Notes: generated from the letters alone by a model not told the origin. Numbered from the stretch's first letter, positions 16,621 through 26,030 are shown. The stretch: DNA of 64,000 nt from Rhizobiaceae bacterium (GCA_023953905.1 JAMLJA010000008.1:108553-172552); one strand, 5' to 3'. Made by a program: numbers and translations.

Positions 16621-18237
16621 ATGACCAAGCAACGCCTCTATCTCTTCGACACGACGCTCCGCGATGGTCAGCAGACCCCGGGCATCGATTTTTCGGTGGA
16701 GGACAAGATCACGATTGCCGAACTGCTCGATCAATTTGGCATGGACTATGTCGAGGGCGGGTATCCGGGTGCAAATCCCACCGACACAGAGTTTTTCACG
16801 TCAAAGCGCACGCGCCGTTCGAAGTTCGTCGCCTTTGGGATGACCCGGCGTGCCGGTGTGTCGACATCGAACGACCCCGGCCTCGCGACACTTATGCAGG
16901 CCAAGTCAGACGCAATCTGCTTCGTTGCCAAGAGCTGGGACTACCACGTCCGCGTCGCGCTGGGCTGCACCAATGAGGAGAACCTGGAATCGATACAGGC
17001 ATCCGTCGCGGCAACCACTTCCGCCGGAAAGGAAGCGCTGGTCGATTGCGAACACTTCTTCGACGGCTTCAAGGCAAATCGCGACTACGCCTTGGCATGT
17101 GCGCGCACGGCCTACGATGCGGGCGCCCGCTGGATCGTGTTGTGCGACACAAATGGCGGCACCCAGCCGAGCGAAGTGCGCACGATTGTAGAGGCGGTGA
17201 TCGCTTCGGGCATCCCCGGTGACCGCCTTGGCATTCATGCGCATGACGACACGGGACAAGCCGTGGCCAATTCGCTTGCAGCAATCGATGCAGGCGCCAG
17301 GCAGGTGCAGGGAACGCTGAACGGCATTGGCGAACGCTGCGGCAACGCCAATCTGATAACGCTGATCCCGACGCTTCTGCTGAAGCCCTGGTTTGCCCAG
17401 CGGTTTGAGCTTGGCATCTCGGCAGACGCGCTTGCCGGCATCACGCGTCTTTCCCGTGCTTTCGATGAACTGTTGAACCGCGCGCCCGAAGCGCAGGCGC
17501 CCTATGTCGGCAGTTCGGCATTCGCGACCAAGGCCGGTATTCATGCCTCGGCTTTGCTGAAGGAACCGCAGACCTATGAGCATGTCCCCCCCGAAAGCGT
17601 GGGCAACCAGCGCAAGGTGATGGTGTCGGATCAGGGTGGCAAGGCCAATTTCATTGCCGAACTGAAGCGGCGCGGAATCGACGTGCCCAAATCCGATGGC
17701 CGTCTGGATTCGCTGATCGCGGTGGTGAAGGAGCGGGAGGCGCAGGGCTATGCCTATGAGGGCGCCGACGCCAGCTTCGAGCTACTGGCGCGGCGCATGC
17801 TGCACAGCGTACCCGAATTCTTTTCCGTCGACTCGTTCCGCTGCATGGTTGAGCGACGTTTCGATGCCAATGGCGACCTTAAAACGGTCTCCGAGGCGAT
17901 CGTGAAGATCGTCGTGGATGGTGAGGAACGCATGTCGGTGGCGGAAGGGCATGGCCCCGTCAACGCCCTCGATCTTGCACTGCGCAAGGATCTGGGACGC
18001 TATCAGAGTGAAATCGCCGATCTCGAACTGGTCGACTACAAGGTGCGTATCCTCAATGGCGGCACCGAGGCGGTGACGCGGGTTCTCATAGAATCGCATG
18101 ACGCCACGGGAAGCCGCTGGCGCACGGTTGGCGTGTCGGACAACATCATCGACGCTTCCTTCCAAGCGCTCATGGATTCGGTCGTGTTCAAGCTCATGAA
18201 GAACCGCGAAATGGCCGGGCTGATCGCCGCGGAGTGA
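16621..18237 (+). CDS. cimA: (R)-citramalate synthase
   Basis: 538 residues of the LeuA/HMG-CoA-lyase-like family. The catalytic DTTLRDGQQTPG is at residues 10-21, and IHAHDDTGQAVAN near 205 carries metal-binding histidines. A long C-terminal LeuA dimer/regulatory domain covers about 400-538. The length and the sequence ELLDQFGMDYVEGGYPGANP match citramalate synthase rather than isopropylmalate synthase. It makes citramalate from pyruvate and acetyl-CoA, a threonine-independent route to 2-oxobutanoate and isoleucine. A GTG at 16618 is an alternative start. Confidence 0.9.
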   Translation: MTKQRLYLFDTTLRDGQQTPGIDFSVEDKITIAELLDQFGMDYVEGGYPGANPTDTEFFTSKRTRRSKFVAFGMTRRAGVSTSNDPGLATLMQAKSDAICFVAKSWDYHVRVALGCTNEENLESIQASVAATTSAGKEALVDCEHFFDGFKANRDYALACARTAYDAGARWIVLCDTNGGTQPSEVRTIVEAVIASGIPGDRLGIHAHDDTGQAVANSLAAIDAGARQVQGTLNGIGERCGNANLITLIPTLLLKPWFAQRFELGISADALAGITRLSRAFDELLNRAPEAQAPYVGSSAFATKAGIHASALLKEPQTYEHVPPESVGNQRKVMVSDQGGKANFIAELKRRGIDVPKSDGRLDSLIAVVKEREAQGYAYEGADASFELLARRMLHSVPEFFSVDSFRCMVERRFDANGDLKTVSEAIVKIVVDGEERMSVAEGHGPVNALDLALRKDLGRYQSEIADLELVDYKVRILNGGTEAVTRVLIESHDATGSRWRTVGVSDNIIDASFQALMDSVVFKLMKNREMAGLIAAE

Positions 18238-18326
18238 CCATTGCCGGTTGATCCATCAACGCGGACTGCATGGACCATTAGAAATTTGCGATGGTTCTTT
18301 TGCCTCGAACTCGCCATACGGCCCGC

Positions 18327-19241
18327 ATGAGCGATCAAACCCCGAGCGACGCTTCGCAAGGCGTCAGCATGCGCGGTCTGCTATTTGCAGTCGGCGCTTA
18401 TGCGCTATGGGGTGTGTTCCCCGTCTTCCTGAAAATGCTGGGTCACATGCCGGCCACGGAGGTCGTGGCGCATCGGGTCATATGGTCGGTGCCGCTAGCC
18501 GGCGTCGTATTGTGGTGGCTTGGGCGTACGTCCGATCTGAAGGTAGCGTTCACTTCACCGCGAACCCTGCTGATGGCAACGCTGACCGCGATCCTTATCG
18601 CGATCAACTGGGGCATCTATATCTGGGCGGTGGTTGCGGGTAGAACCGTGGAGGCAGCGCTCGGCTACTACATCAATCCGCTGGTGACCGTGCTCATGGG
18701 GGTGATTCTGCTGGGGGAGCGCTTCAGCTTTCCTCAAATCGTGGCCCTTGCACTGGCCGCTCTTGCGGTTGTCGTGCTGACCGTCGACGCCGGCGGGCTG
18801 CCATGGGTGTCCCTTGTGCTTGCAGGGTCCTTCGCGACATACGGTTACCTGCGCAAGACGCTGCCGATTGGTCCAAGCCAGGGCTTCTTTCTGGAAGTTC
18901 TTTTGCTCAGCGTGCCCGCATGCGCATATGTCATCTGGCTGCAGTGGAATGGCCTGAACCATTTTCTGCTTTCGTCTCCCGGTGACATGGGCCTGCTCGT
19001 GCTGTGCGGTCCGGTCACTGCCATTCCATTGCTGCTTTACGCATTCGGAGCCAAGCTTCTACCGCTTTCTGCTATCGGACTGACGCAGTACATAGCGCCA
19101 TCGCTGATGCTTCTGATCGCCGTCTTCGTGTTCGGCGAACCTTTTGACCTGGTCCATCAGATCGCGTTCGCCCTTATCTGGCTGGCGCTTGGCATCTACA
19201 CCTGGTCGATCATTCAACCCCGCTCTCCCGCAAAAAGCTGA
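18327..19241 (+). CDS. rarD: EamA/RarD family permease
   Basis: 304 residues with about ten transmembrane helices, starting after a short polar N-terminus. The RarD marks are ALWGVFPVFLKML near residue 22, AHRVIWSVPL near 50, NWGIYIWAVVAGRTVEAALG near 95 and the TQYIAPSLMLLIAVFVFGEP segment near 255. RarD proteins are drug/metabolite transporter superfamily members; chloramphenicol resistance is linked to some, but the normal substrate is unknown. An upstream ATG at 18291 adds an atypical basic tail and is not used. Confidence 0.9.
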   Translation: MSDQTPSDASQGVSMRGLLFAVGAYALWGVFPVFLKMLGHMPATEVVAHRVIWSVPLAGVVLWWLGRTSDLKVAFTSPRTLLMATLTAILIAINWGIYIWAVVAGRTVEAALGYYINPLVTVLMGVILLGERFSFPQIVALALAALAVVVLTVDAGGLPWVSLVLAGSFATYGYLRKTLPIGPSQGFFLEVLLLSVPACAYVIWLQWNGLNHFLLSSPGDMGLLVLCGPVTAIPLLLYAFGAKLLPLSAIGLTQYIAPSLMLLIAVFVFGEPFDLVHQIAFALIWLALGIYTWSIIQPRSPAKS

Positions 19242-19250
19242 GGACGCGCC

Positions 19251-19937
19251 ATGTACACGCTCCACATCGCAAACAAGAACTACTCATCCTGGTCTCTGAG
19301 GCCGTGGGTTTTGATGCGAATGCTCGACATCCCGTTCGTGGAGCGTATCGCTCCGTTGCCGGGCGCCCGTAGCTTCGAGATCTACCGCGCGTTCTCTCCA
19401 AACGGACGTGTGCCGTGTCTCAATGACGATGGCTGGGCGGTTTGGGACTCGCTTGCCATTGTCGAGTATCTGGCTGAGCGCCATTCGACCGTTTGGCCAG
19501 CCGAAGCGAAGGCTCGTGCCTGGGCCCGGTGTGCTGCGGCCGAAATGCACTCCGGCTTTGCAGCGCTACGCAATGATTGCGGTATGTCATGTGGCGTTCG
19601 GGTGCAGATGAAACCCCATTCTCCAGCGCTGGCTCAGGACCTGTTCCGTCTCAACGATCTCTGGAACGACGGCCTTGGAAAATTTGGCGGGCCTTTTCTC
19701 GCAGGTGAACACTTTACGGCCGTCGATGCCTTTTTCGCGCCTGTGGCGTTTCGTGCTCAGACATATGGCCTCACTTTCGAAGGGCCCGCGTCTGCCTATC
19801 CCGCACTTCTTCTCGATCTTGCGCCGATGCGGGAGTGGTACGAAGCGGGGCTCCTGGAAAGCTGGCGGGACCTTGATCACGAAGCTGAGGTGGCAGCTGC
19901 GGGCACGATAACGCAGGATTTGCGCGCTCCCGCTTAG
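19251..19937 (+). CDS. Glutathione S-transferase family protein
   Basis: 228 residues with an N-terminal thioredoxin-like domain (YTLHIANKNYSSWSLRPWVL, residues 2-21, where the Ser/Tyr cluster would bind the glutathione thiol) and FSPNGRVPCLNDD near 48 supplying the cis-proline. An all-helical C-terminal domain follows (about 85-220). It lies ten bases after rarD, so probably shares its transcript. GSTs conjugate or reduce electrophiles with glutathione; the substrate is unknown. Confidence 0.88.
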   Translation: MYTLHIANKNYSSWSLRPWVLMRMLDIPFVERIAPLPGARSFEIYRAFSPNGRVPCLNDDGWAVWDSLAIVEYLAERHSTVWPAEAKARAWARCAAAEMHSGFAALRNDCGMSCGVRVQMKPHSPALAQDLFRLNDLWNDGLGKFGGPFLAGEHFTAVDAFFAPVAFRAQTYGLTFEGPASAYPALLLDLAPMREWYEAGLLESWRDLDHEAEVAAAGTITQDLRAPA

Positions 19938-19939
19938 GC

Positions 19940-19965
19940 GGCGGCACCCGCTTCACCGTGCCGCC
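19940..19965. terminator. Stem-loop between convergent GST and LOG genes
   Basis: GGCGGCAC (19940-19947) pairs perfectly with GTGCCGCC (19958-19965) around a ten-base loop, three bases after the GST stop. There is no T-run on either side. Position between converging genes suggests a bidirectional terminator or transcript-end stabiliser. Confidence 0.5.
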
Positions 19966-19995
19966 GGTTCCAGTGCTAAGGGAACTAGCGGGCGG

Positions 19996-20607
19996 CTACA
20001 TCTTCTCGATTAGCGCGTCGACGCCTTCGTTCGGTTCGCCCGAAGCCGTTGCGGCTGTAACGATGGCGGGCACAACGGCTTTCGCATCCTCGACAACGAT
20101 GGGATTCACCAGATGGCCGGAGTGAATGAAGCCTTCGGTGCGCATATGATCGAGCAGCCTCAGCATCGGTGTCCAGAAATCTCGAATGTTGGCGAATACC
20201 ATGGGCTTGCGATGATGCCCGAGCTGCCCCCAGGTCATGATCTCAACAATCTCCTCCACCGTTCCGATGCCGCCTGGCAGTGCCACAAAGGCGTCTGATT
20301 TCTCGAACATTGTATGTTTGCGCTGGTGCATGTTCTCGGTGACGACCAACTCGTCGAGTTCACTCAGCGCGGCTTCGGTGGCTTCCTTGTTCATCAGAAA
20401 GCGCGGGATGATGCCGGTAACCTTGCCGCCGGCGCGCCGTGCACTATCGGCGACGGCGCCCATGATGCCCTTGGTGCCGCCGCCATAGACGAGCGTGATA
20501 CCGGATTCGGCGATGGCGCGACCCAGTTGGCGGCCAGCAGCAACATAGGATTCGTCGCGGCCTGGTGATGAGCCGCAATAGACACAGATTGAGCGAATCG
20601 TATTCAT
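19996..20607 (-). CDS. LOG family (TIGR00730) nucleotide phosphoribohydrolase
   Basis: 203-residue Rossmann-fold protein with GSSPG at 12-16, the GGGTKGIMG loop at 42-50, QRKH near 95-98, and the hallmark PGGIGTVEE at 111-119. LOG enzymes release the base from cytokinin or purine nucleoside 5'-monophosphates; in bacteria the physiological role is often unclear and may be nucleotide clean-up. It is divergent from the LysM protein gene with 110 bases between starts. Confidence 0.92.
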   Translation of the reverse strand: MNTIRSICVYCGSSPGRDESYVAAGRQLGRAIAESGITLVYGGGTKGIMGAVADSARRAGGKVTGIIPRFLMNKEATEAALSELDELVVTENMHQRKHTMFEKSDAFVALPGGIGTVEEIVEIMTWGQLGHHRKPMVFANIRDFWTPMLRLLDHMRTEGFIHSGHLVNPIVVEDAKAVVPAIVTAATASGEPNEGVDALIEKM

Positions 20608-20717
20608 GAGTTGATTGAGATGCCTTCGTGCGGAGGGTCAAGACAGAAAAGGCTTTTTTCTTGTCGGTCGTTTCAAGACCGGCTAGGACGATTTAAGCGG
20701 CTAAGGGGCTTCGCGTA

Positions 20718-22916
20718 ATGACCAATCCATTGAAAGTTCTGCTTTTCTTGGCAGGCGGCACGGCGATTGCCGCTGTGGCGGCCTACCTGTCCGGCGCGCT
20801 GGACCCAATTCTCCAATCTGAGCCGCCCGCGGCGGTCGCGAATGTGCCGACCGATGGCGCGGCTTCTGTGCCGACCAGCGAGACGACGCTGAAGGAAGAC
20901 AGGCTCGAGACCGAAGACAAGCCCGCCGCTGCAACGCCGTCTGTGACGACGGACGCTGCCCCATCGGCCGAGCCGGCGACACCATCAGATGACGTCCAAG
21001 CAGAGGTCGCCAGCACTGGCACGCAGACGCAGCCGGCTGAACCAGCCCAGCAGCCCGAAGCCGCGCCGTCCATGGAAGCTGCGGCAACGCCCAGTTTCGA
21101 TCTTCTTCGCGTGGAGGGCGACGGATCGATGGTCATCGCCGGCAGGGCGGCCCCCAATGCGACGGTCGAACTCCTGAATGGCGAAACGGTGATCGGGAGC
21201 GGCAAGGCGGGCCCACAAGGAGACTTTGTCGTCATCCTCGACAATCCGCTGGCGCCCGGCGACTACCAGATCACGATCCGCACGATCAATGGCGACAATT
21301 CCAAGTCGGTTTCTACGCAAACCGCCATCGTCTCTGTGCCTGTCGAGCCGACTGGACAGGTTCTGGCAATGATCGAGGAACCCGGCAAGCCGAGCGAGAT
21401 CATCACAGTTCCACAACCTGCTCCGTCTTCCGCTGTTGAGGCCCCCAAGCCTGACAAACCCGAGGTTGCGGAGGGCGCTGGCGCCCCCGCCGAACAGGCT
21501 CCTGCCAGCGAACCGGCGCCAGTGGAAGCTCCCGCGACGGCAACCGAGCCGCAGGAAGCCGACGAGCCGAAGGCTGCCGAGACCGCTGGAGCAAGTGTCG
21601 AACAAAAGGCCGCGGAGCCTGCGCCGTCTGCCGAAGCGGACAAGGTTCAGGCTCCCGCCGCTGACGTCGCGACTGCGCAGGCAGAGCCACCAGCTGATAA
21701 GACGGAACCCGAAGCGGTAGCGGCAGCTGATGAGCCTGCTGCGTCAAAAACGGACCAGCCGGCACAGGCAGACGCACCCGCACAAGTTGCTGCGGCGGAC
21801 CCGACCGCAGGGCAAAAGCCAACAGCAACGGAGCAGCCTTCCGAGCAGGCACGCCCCTCGCAGATAGTCGTGGAGGCGGTTGAGATCGACGGCCGCAACG
21901 TTTTTGTGGCTGGCCGCGCTGATCCAGGCTCTGTGGTGCGAGCTTATGCAAACGAGATCCTGCTCGGCGAGGCGCTCACTTCCGCAGGCGGACGATTTCT
22001 CGTGGAGGCGACACGCGATCTGCCGGTGGGGAGCTATATCATCCGCGCGGATGTCATTTCCAAGGACGGCAAGAGCGTGACGGCGCGCGCAGCCGTTCCG
22101 TTCGAGCGCGAGCCCGGCGAGAACATCGCGGCCGTCGCCGATTCGGCACAGGAGACTGCGCCGAAAGTTGCAGAGACGGAGGCCTCAACAACGCCCGAAG
22201 CCGAGGCGAAAGCCTCGGATGAATCAGCGGAGCCCAAGGTGGCGGCTGCCCAAACCCCACCTGCGGCATCTCCCGCCACCGAAAGCGCGCAAGCAACGGC
22301 TCCTGCGAGTACCGAAACGCCGCCAGTCGCGGTCGCGGACAACGAATCGCCAGCCGAACCGTCCGCCAATGCGGAGACGCCTGCGGCCGCGTCTCCGGCA
22401 ACTCAGAGTGAGACACCGGCTGTTGCTTCCGACGCAACCCAAATTTCGCCTGCGAGTGAGGCACCTGCGCCTGTCGCAGGGGCGGGCGAAACTGCACCGG
22501 CCGCTCCCGCCGCAACAGAAACTCCTACTGTCAGTGCCGAAGTGAAACCGGCACCGTCTTCGGCGGAAGACAAAGCTGCTGTGCCGTCAACGGCAAGCGA
22601 GACACCCAAGGCGGAACAACAGCCCCCCGCCGATGTCGCAGGCAATACCGTGACGGAGGAGGTCACGGCACCGCCGCTTCGAAGCGTCAAGAGCGCGGTG
22701 ATTATCCGTCGAGGCGACACGCTGTGGCGCATTTCACGTCGCGTCTACGGCCGCGGGGTTCGCTATTCGACGATCTACCTCGCCAATCAGGATCAGATCC
22801 GCGATCCGGACATGATCTGGCCGGGCCAGGTCTTCGGCGTGCCGAATCGCACGGCGGAGGGTGAAGAAGCCGACATCAGCAAGATGGGCGAACAGGGCAC
22901 CACGCAGCAAGAATAG
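20718..22916 (+). CDS. LysM protein with two Ig-like modules and Ala/Pro/Glu-rich linkers
   Basis: 732 residues. An N-terminal hydrophobic segment (KVLLFLAGGTAIAAVAAYLS, 5-24) anchors or exports it. Two similar beta modules occur near 129-205 and 382-460, each with an AGRA-P...V segment and a G(D/S)Y-I-I-R end. They are separated by long low-complexity Ala/Pro/Glu/Thr tracts (about 25-125, 225-380, 465-655). A C-terminal LysM (RRGDTLWRISRRVYG near 660) should bind peptidoglycan. It may span the periplasm as an extended cell-wall-bound rod; function is inferred from architecture only. Confidence 0.85.
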   Translation: MTNPLKVLLFLAGGTAIAAVAAYLSGALDPILQSEPPAAVANVPTDGAASVPTSETTLKEDRLETEDKPAAATPSVTTDAAPSAEPATPSDDVQAEVASTGTQTQPAEPAQQPEAAPSMEAAATPSFDLLRVEGDGSMVIAGRAAPNATVELLNGETVIGSGKAGPQGDFVVILDNPLAPGDYQITIRTINGDNSKSVSTQTAIVSVPVEPTGQVLAMIEEPGKPSEIITVPQPAPSSAVEAPKPDKPEVAEGAGAPAEQAPASEPAPVEAPATATEPQEADEPKAAETAGASVEQKAAEPAPSAEADKVQAPAADVATAQAEPPADKTEPEAVAAADEPAASKTDQPAQADAPAQVAAADPTAGQKPTATEQPSEQARPSQIVVEAVEIDGRNVFVAGRADPGSVVRAYANEILLGEALTSAGGRFLVEATRDLPVGSYIIRADVISKDGKSVTARAAVPFEREPGENIAAVADSAQETAPKVAETEASTTPEAEAKASDESAEPKVAAAQTPPAASPATESAQATAPASTETPPVAVADNESPAEPSANAETPAAASPATQSETPAVASDATQISPASEAPAPVAGAGETAPAAPAATETPTVSAEVKPAPSSAEDKAAVPSTASETPKAEQQPPADVAGNTVTEEVTAPPLRSVKSAVIIRRGDTLWRISRRVYGRGVRYSTIYLANQDQIRDPDMIWPGQVFGVPNRTAEGEEADISKMGEQGTTQQE

Positions 22917-22940
22917 CCTCCCGCTTGGTTGCAATTCGAT

Positions 22941-22973
22941 TATTCATCGTCTATCGCCGATAGACGATGAATA
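22941..22973. promoter_or_regulatory. 33-bp perfect inverted repeat, probable ArsR-family operator
   Basis: Two 16-base arms (22941-22956 and 22958-22973) are exact reverse complements around a single central C. The outer part, ATTCATC...GATGAAT, resembles the ATTCA...TGAAT cores of ArsR/SmtB operators. The right arm includes the ATG (22967) of the regulator gene, so bound protein would block both transcription and the translation start, or the transcript could be nearly leaderless. No T-run follows, so it is not a simple terminator. Confidence 0.65.
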
Positions 22974-23329
22974 CCTCTCACCCAATCGATGCATGCAGAG
23001 GCCCGGCCACCGCTGAACATGTTGCCTTGTCGTCGGGCGAACTTGCGGCAAAGCTCGCTGCATTGGCTCATCCAACGCGTCTCGAGATTGTGTCCCGCAT
23101 TGCCGGTCTCGGGCCGTGTTGCTGCAAGGATGTCGTCGCCTGCGTCGGTTTTGCGCAGTCAACGGTCTCCCAGCACCTGAAAGTGCTCGTCGACGCCGGG
23201 CTGCTTAGCTTTGCCAACAAAGGCCAGCGTTCCTGCTACGAGTTGAACCACGAGGCGTTGGCTGAAGTCGCAGCAGTCATCACGCGCTTTGCAGAAGCTT
23301 GCTGTGTTCCGCAGCTCAAGGACCAGTAA
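22967..23329 (+). CDS. ArsR/SmtB family transcriptional regulator
   Basis: 120 residues with a winged helix-turn-helix. LAALAHPTRLEIVSRI lies near 30-45, and GPCCCKDVVACVGFAQSTVSQHL (noted as positions about 49-71) holds the recognition helix with a Cys-Cys-Cys cluster just before it; another Cys pair sits near residue 113. Cysteines in these places suit metal or thiol sensing. The ATG lies inside the palindrome 22941-22973; no other good start was found. The stop overlaps the exporter start (TAATG), so it probably represses that gene. Confidence 0.9.
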   Translation: MNTSHPIDACRGPATAEHVALSSGELAAKLAALAHPTRLEIVSRIAGLGPCCCKDVVACVGFAQSTVSQHLKVLVDAGLLSFANKGQRSCYELNHEALAEVAAVITRFAEACCVPQLKDQ

Positions 23330-25215
23330 TGGCCAATAAGACCGTATCTGCCGATTCAGGCTCGACGTTCAGAACACTCATGAACCTCTGGCCCTATATG
23401 TGGCCGGCTGATCGCGCAGATCTGCGCTTTCGTGTGATCTGGGCCACCGTCTATCTGGTTCTTTCCAAGCTTGTTCTGGTGGTGGTGCCCTATTTCTTCA
23501 AATGGGCAACGGACGCGCTGAGTGGCACGCCCCATTCGCCGCCACCTCTGCCCGCTTTTCTAGTTGTGCCCGCCGCATTGGTGATTGCCTACAATCTGAT
23601 GCGGCTGATCCAGGCGGGTTTCAACCAACTGCGCGACGCGCTTTTTGCCAGCGTCGGCCAACATGCGGTTCGCAAGCTCGCCTATCAGACCTTCGTGCAC
23701 ATGCATCAGCTTTCGCTTCGCTTCCATCTCGAGCGGCGGACCGGCGGGCTGTCACGTATCATCGAACGCGGCGTGAAGGGGATAGAGGCGATCGTGCGCT
23801 TCACGATTCTCAACACGATCCCGACAATTCTCGAATTCGCGTTGACTGCCGTCATTTTCGCTGTCGCGTATGGGTGGGTCTATCTTGTGGTCGTTGCGGC
23901 AACTGTCGCCGCCTACACTTGGTTTACGGTGTGGGCCAGTGACTGGCGCATCGCCATTCGCCGCGAAATGAATGACAGCGACACAGAGGCGAACACCAAG
24001 GCAATCGACTCCCTGCTGAATTTCGAAACGGTCAAATACTTCAATAACGAGCAGATGGAAGCAGAGCGCTTCGACCGGTCGATGGCGCGTTATGAGATCG
24101 CGGCGACAAAGACATGGACATCGCTCGGCTGGCTGAATTTCGGCCAAGCGGCGATCTTTGGGGTTGGCATGCTGGCGATCATGCTGCTGTCGGCGCGGGA
24201 GGTGGCGGCAGGTACCCACACGATCGGTGATTTCGTCTTCGTCAACGCCATGCTGATGCAGCTGTCGGTTCCCCTGAATTTCATCGGATTCATCTACCGC
24301 GAGATCCGTCAGGGGCTGACTGACATCGAGAACATGTTCGACCTTCTGGATGTCAAACAGGAGGTGCTGGACAAGCCGGATGCTAAGCCTGTGGCCGTGG
24401 AGGCTGGACGTGTCGAGTTTCGTAACGTCGAGTTTTCCTATGATCCTACAAGGTTGATCCTGCGCGGTGTCAGCTTCGACGTGCCGGCTGGCAAGACGGT
24501 CGCCATCGTCGGGCCGTCAGGCGCCGGAAAGTCCACCATCTCCCGCCTTCTGTTCAGGTTCTATGATATCCAGTCCGGCTCCATTCTGATCGACGGACAG
24601 GATATCCGCGACGTCACCCAGGAAAGTTTGCGTCAGGTCATTGGCATGGTGCCGCAGGACACGGTGCTGTTCAACGACACGATTGCCTACAACATTCGCT
24701 ACGGGCGGCCGGATGCCTCGGAGGAGGAAGTTCGAAAAGCTGCTGATCTGGCGCAGATATCAGGTTTCATCGAAACGCTGCCAGACGGGTACAAGTCGAT
24801 GGTCGGAGAGCGGGGCCTCAAGCTTTCCGGAGGCGAGAAGCAACGCGTCGCTATCGCGCGCACCATTCTCAAGGCACCCCCCATCCTCATTCTGGATGAA
24901 GCGACATCTGCGCTGGATACCCTCACAGAGCAGGAGATCCAGTCAGCGCTCGATATCGTCAGTCGGGGCCGAACGACGATCGTTATTGCCCACCGTCTGT
25001 CTACGGTCGTTTCCGCCGATGAGATTATCGTACTGAAAGGCGGGGTGATTGCCGAGCGTGGAACGCATCCGCAACTGCTCGCGGCAGCTGGGCTCTATGC
25101 CGACATGTGGAACCGCCAGCGCGAGGCCACCGAGGCGGAAGAGCGGCTTCGCATTGCCCGCGAATCCGACGAACTGGGTGTGGTGGTTCGCCGACGCACG
25201 CCTGAAATAACCTGA
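23329..25215 (+). CDS. Atm1/ABCB7-type ABC exporter (fused permease-ATPase)
   Basis: 628 residues: a six-helix transmembrane domain (about 30-330) then an ATPase domain. Walker [10 protein letters not shown] starts at 395, LSGGEKQR at 500 and Walker B ILILDEATS near 519. The N-terminal domain (NLWPYMWP, SLRFHLERRTGGLSRIIERG near 132, FNNEQMEAERFD near 240) is typical of the Atm1/HMT1 group. Members export glutathione conjugates including metal-thiol or Fe-S-related species. The TAATG overlap with an ArsR regulator suggests metal- or thiol-stress induction. It starts at 23329; an ATG at 23299 lies inside the regulator. Confidence 0.92.
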   Translation: MANKTVSADSGSTFRTLMNLWPYMWPADRADLRFRVIWATVYLVLSKLVLVVVPYFFKWATDALSGTPHSPPPLPAFLVVPAALVIAYNLMRLIQAGFNQLRDALFASVGQHAVRKLAYQTFVHMHQLSLRFHLERRTGGLSRIIERGVKGIEAIVRFTILNTIPTILEFALTAVIFAVAYGWVYLVVVAATVAAYTWFTVWASDWRIAIRREMNDSDTEANTKAIDSLLNFETVKYFNNEQMEAERFDRSMARYEIAATKTWTSLGWLNFGQAAIFGVGMLAIMLLSAREVAAGTHTIGDFVFVNAMLMQLSVPLNFIGFIYREIRQGLTDIENMFDLLDVKQEVLDKPDAKPVAVEAGRVEFRNVEFSYDPTRLILRGVSFDVPAGKTVAIVGPSGAGKSTISRLLFRFYDIQSGSILIDGQDIRDVTQESLRQVIGMVPQDTVLFNDTIAYNIRYGRPDASEEEVRKAADLAQISGFIETLPDGYKSMVGERGLKLSGGEKQRVAIARTILKAPPILILDEATSALDTLTEQEIQSALDIVSRGRTTIVIAHRLSTVVSADEIIVLKGGVIAERGTHPQLLAAAGLYADMWNRQREATEAEERLRIARESDELGVVVRRRTPEIT

Positions 25216-25324
25216 AACACCCCGGCCGCGTGATCACGAGCGTATCAGCTGTCTGCCTCATGCGTTGCCGTATGCAGTGCTTTAGCCTAACTAGGCAGCA
25301 GCTTTTACAACCTCGCAGGAGCAC

Positions 25325-26023
25325 ATGAGTCTCGTCGACACGATCAAGCGGACATTCGTTCCGATTCACCGCGAGGGCTATCCCTTCATTGCGGCCTTTG
25401 CGGTTGCTACTCTCGTACTCTGGCTCATCTCCGCCTATCTCTTTTTCATTGGGCTCGTGCTGACCGCATGGTGCACATATTTCTTCCGGGATCCCCAGCG
25501 CGTAACGCCCCTTGACGACCGGCTGATCATCAGTCCGGCCGACGGCGTGGTGTCATCCGTCGGTCCCGCCGTTCCCCCTCAGGAACTCGGTCTTGGCGGC
25601 GCGGAAATGATGCGGGTCTCGGTATTCATGAACGTGTTTTCATGTCACGTGAACAGAGCTCCGGTTCGCGGGCGCATCACCGTCATCCAGCACCGGGCGG
25701 GCAAGTTCCTCAATGCGGAACTCGACAAGGCGAGCGCCGAGAACGAACGCAATGGTCTCGTTATCGACAGTCCAAATGGCAAGATGGCGGTGGTCCAGAT
25801 TGCTGGTCTTGTTGCCCGCCGGATCATCTGCTGGGCAAATCCGGACGAGAACATCGGCGCCGGTGAGAGATTCGGTTTGATTCGATTTGGATCGCGCGTT
25901 GACGTTTACTTGCCGGCCAATGCCCGGCCCCGCGTATCGCTCGGCCAGACTGCCGTGGCGGGTGAGACCATTATCGCCGATGTCGATGGGTCTCCCACGC
26001 TTCCGCTCTATCGCGCGGCCTGA
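25325..26023 (+). CDS. psd: Phosphatidylserine decarboxylase
   Basis: 232 residues of the short (non-mitochondrial type II) class. The proenzyme cleaves itself before Ser190 in [11 protein letters not shown], making the pyruvoyl cofactor. Two N-terminal hydrophobic stretches (about 20-52) attach it to the membrane, and [11 protein letters not shown] near 72 and [14 protein letters not shown] near 102 are conserved. It converts phosphatidylserine to phosphatidylethanolamine. GCAGGAGCAC gives a good ribosome site. pssA follows seven bases later, so both steps share a transcript. Confidence 0.96.
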   Translation: MSLVDTIKRTFVPIHREGYPFIAAFAVATLVLWLISAYLFFIGLVLTAWCTYFFRDPQRVTPLDDRLIISPADGVVSSVGPAVPPQELGLGGAEMMRVSVFMNVFSCHVNRAPVRGRITVIQHRAGKFLNAELDKASAENERNGLVIDSPNGKMAVVQIAGLVARRIICWANPDENIGAGERFGLIRFGSRVDVYLPANARPRVSLGQTAVAGETIIADVDGSPTLPLYRAA

Positions 26024-26030
26024 GGTCGGG

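Noticed and set aside
22941..22973. The palindrome as a transposon end or intrinsic terminator
   Set aside because: No transposase or target duplication nearby and no T-run after either arm; its overlap with an ArsR start fits an operator better.
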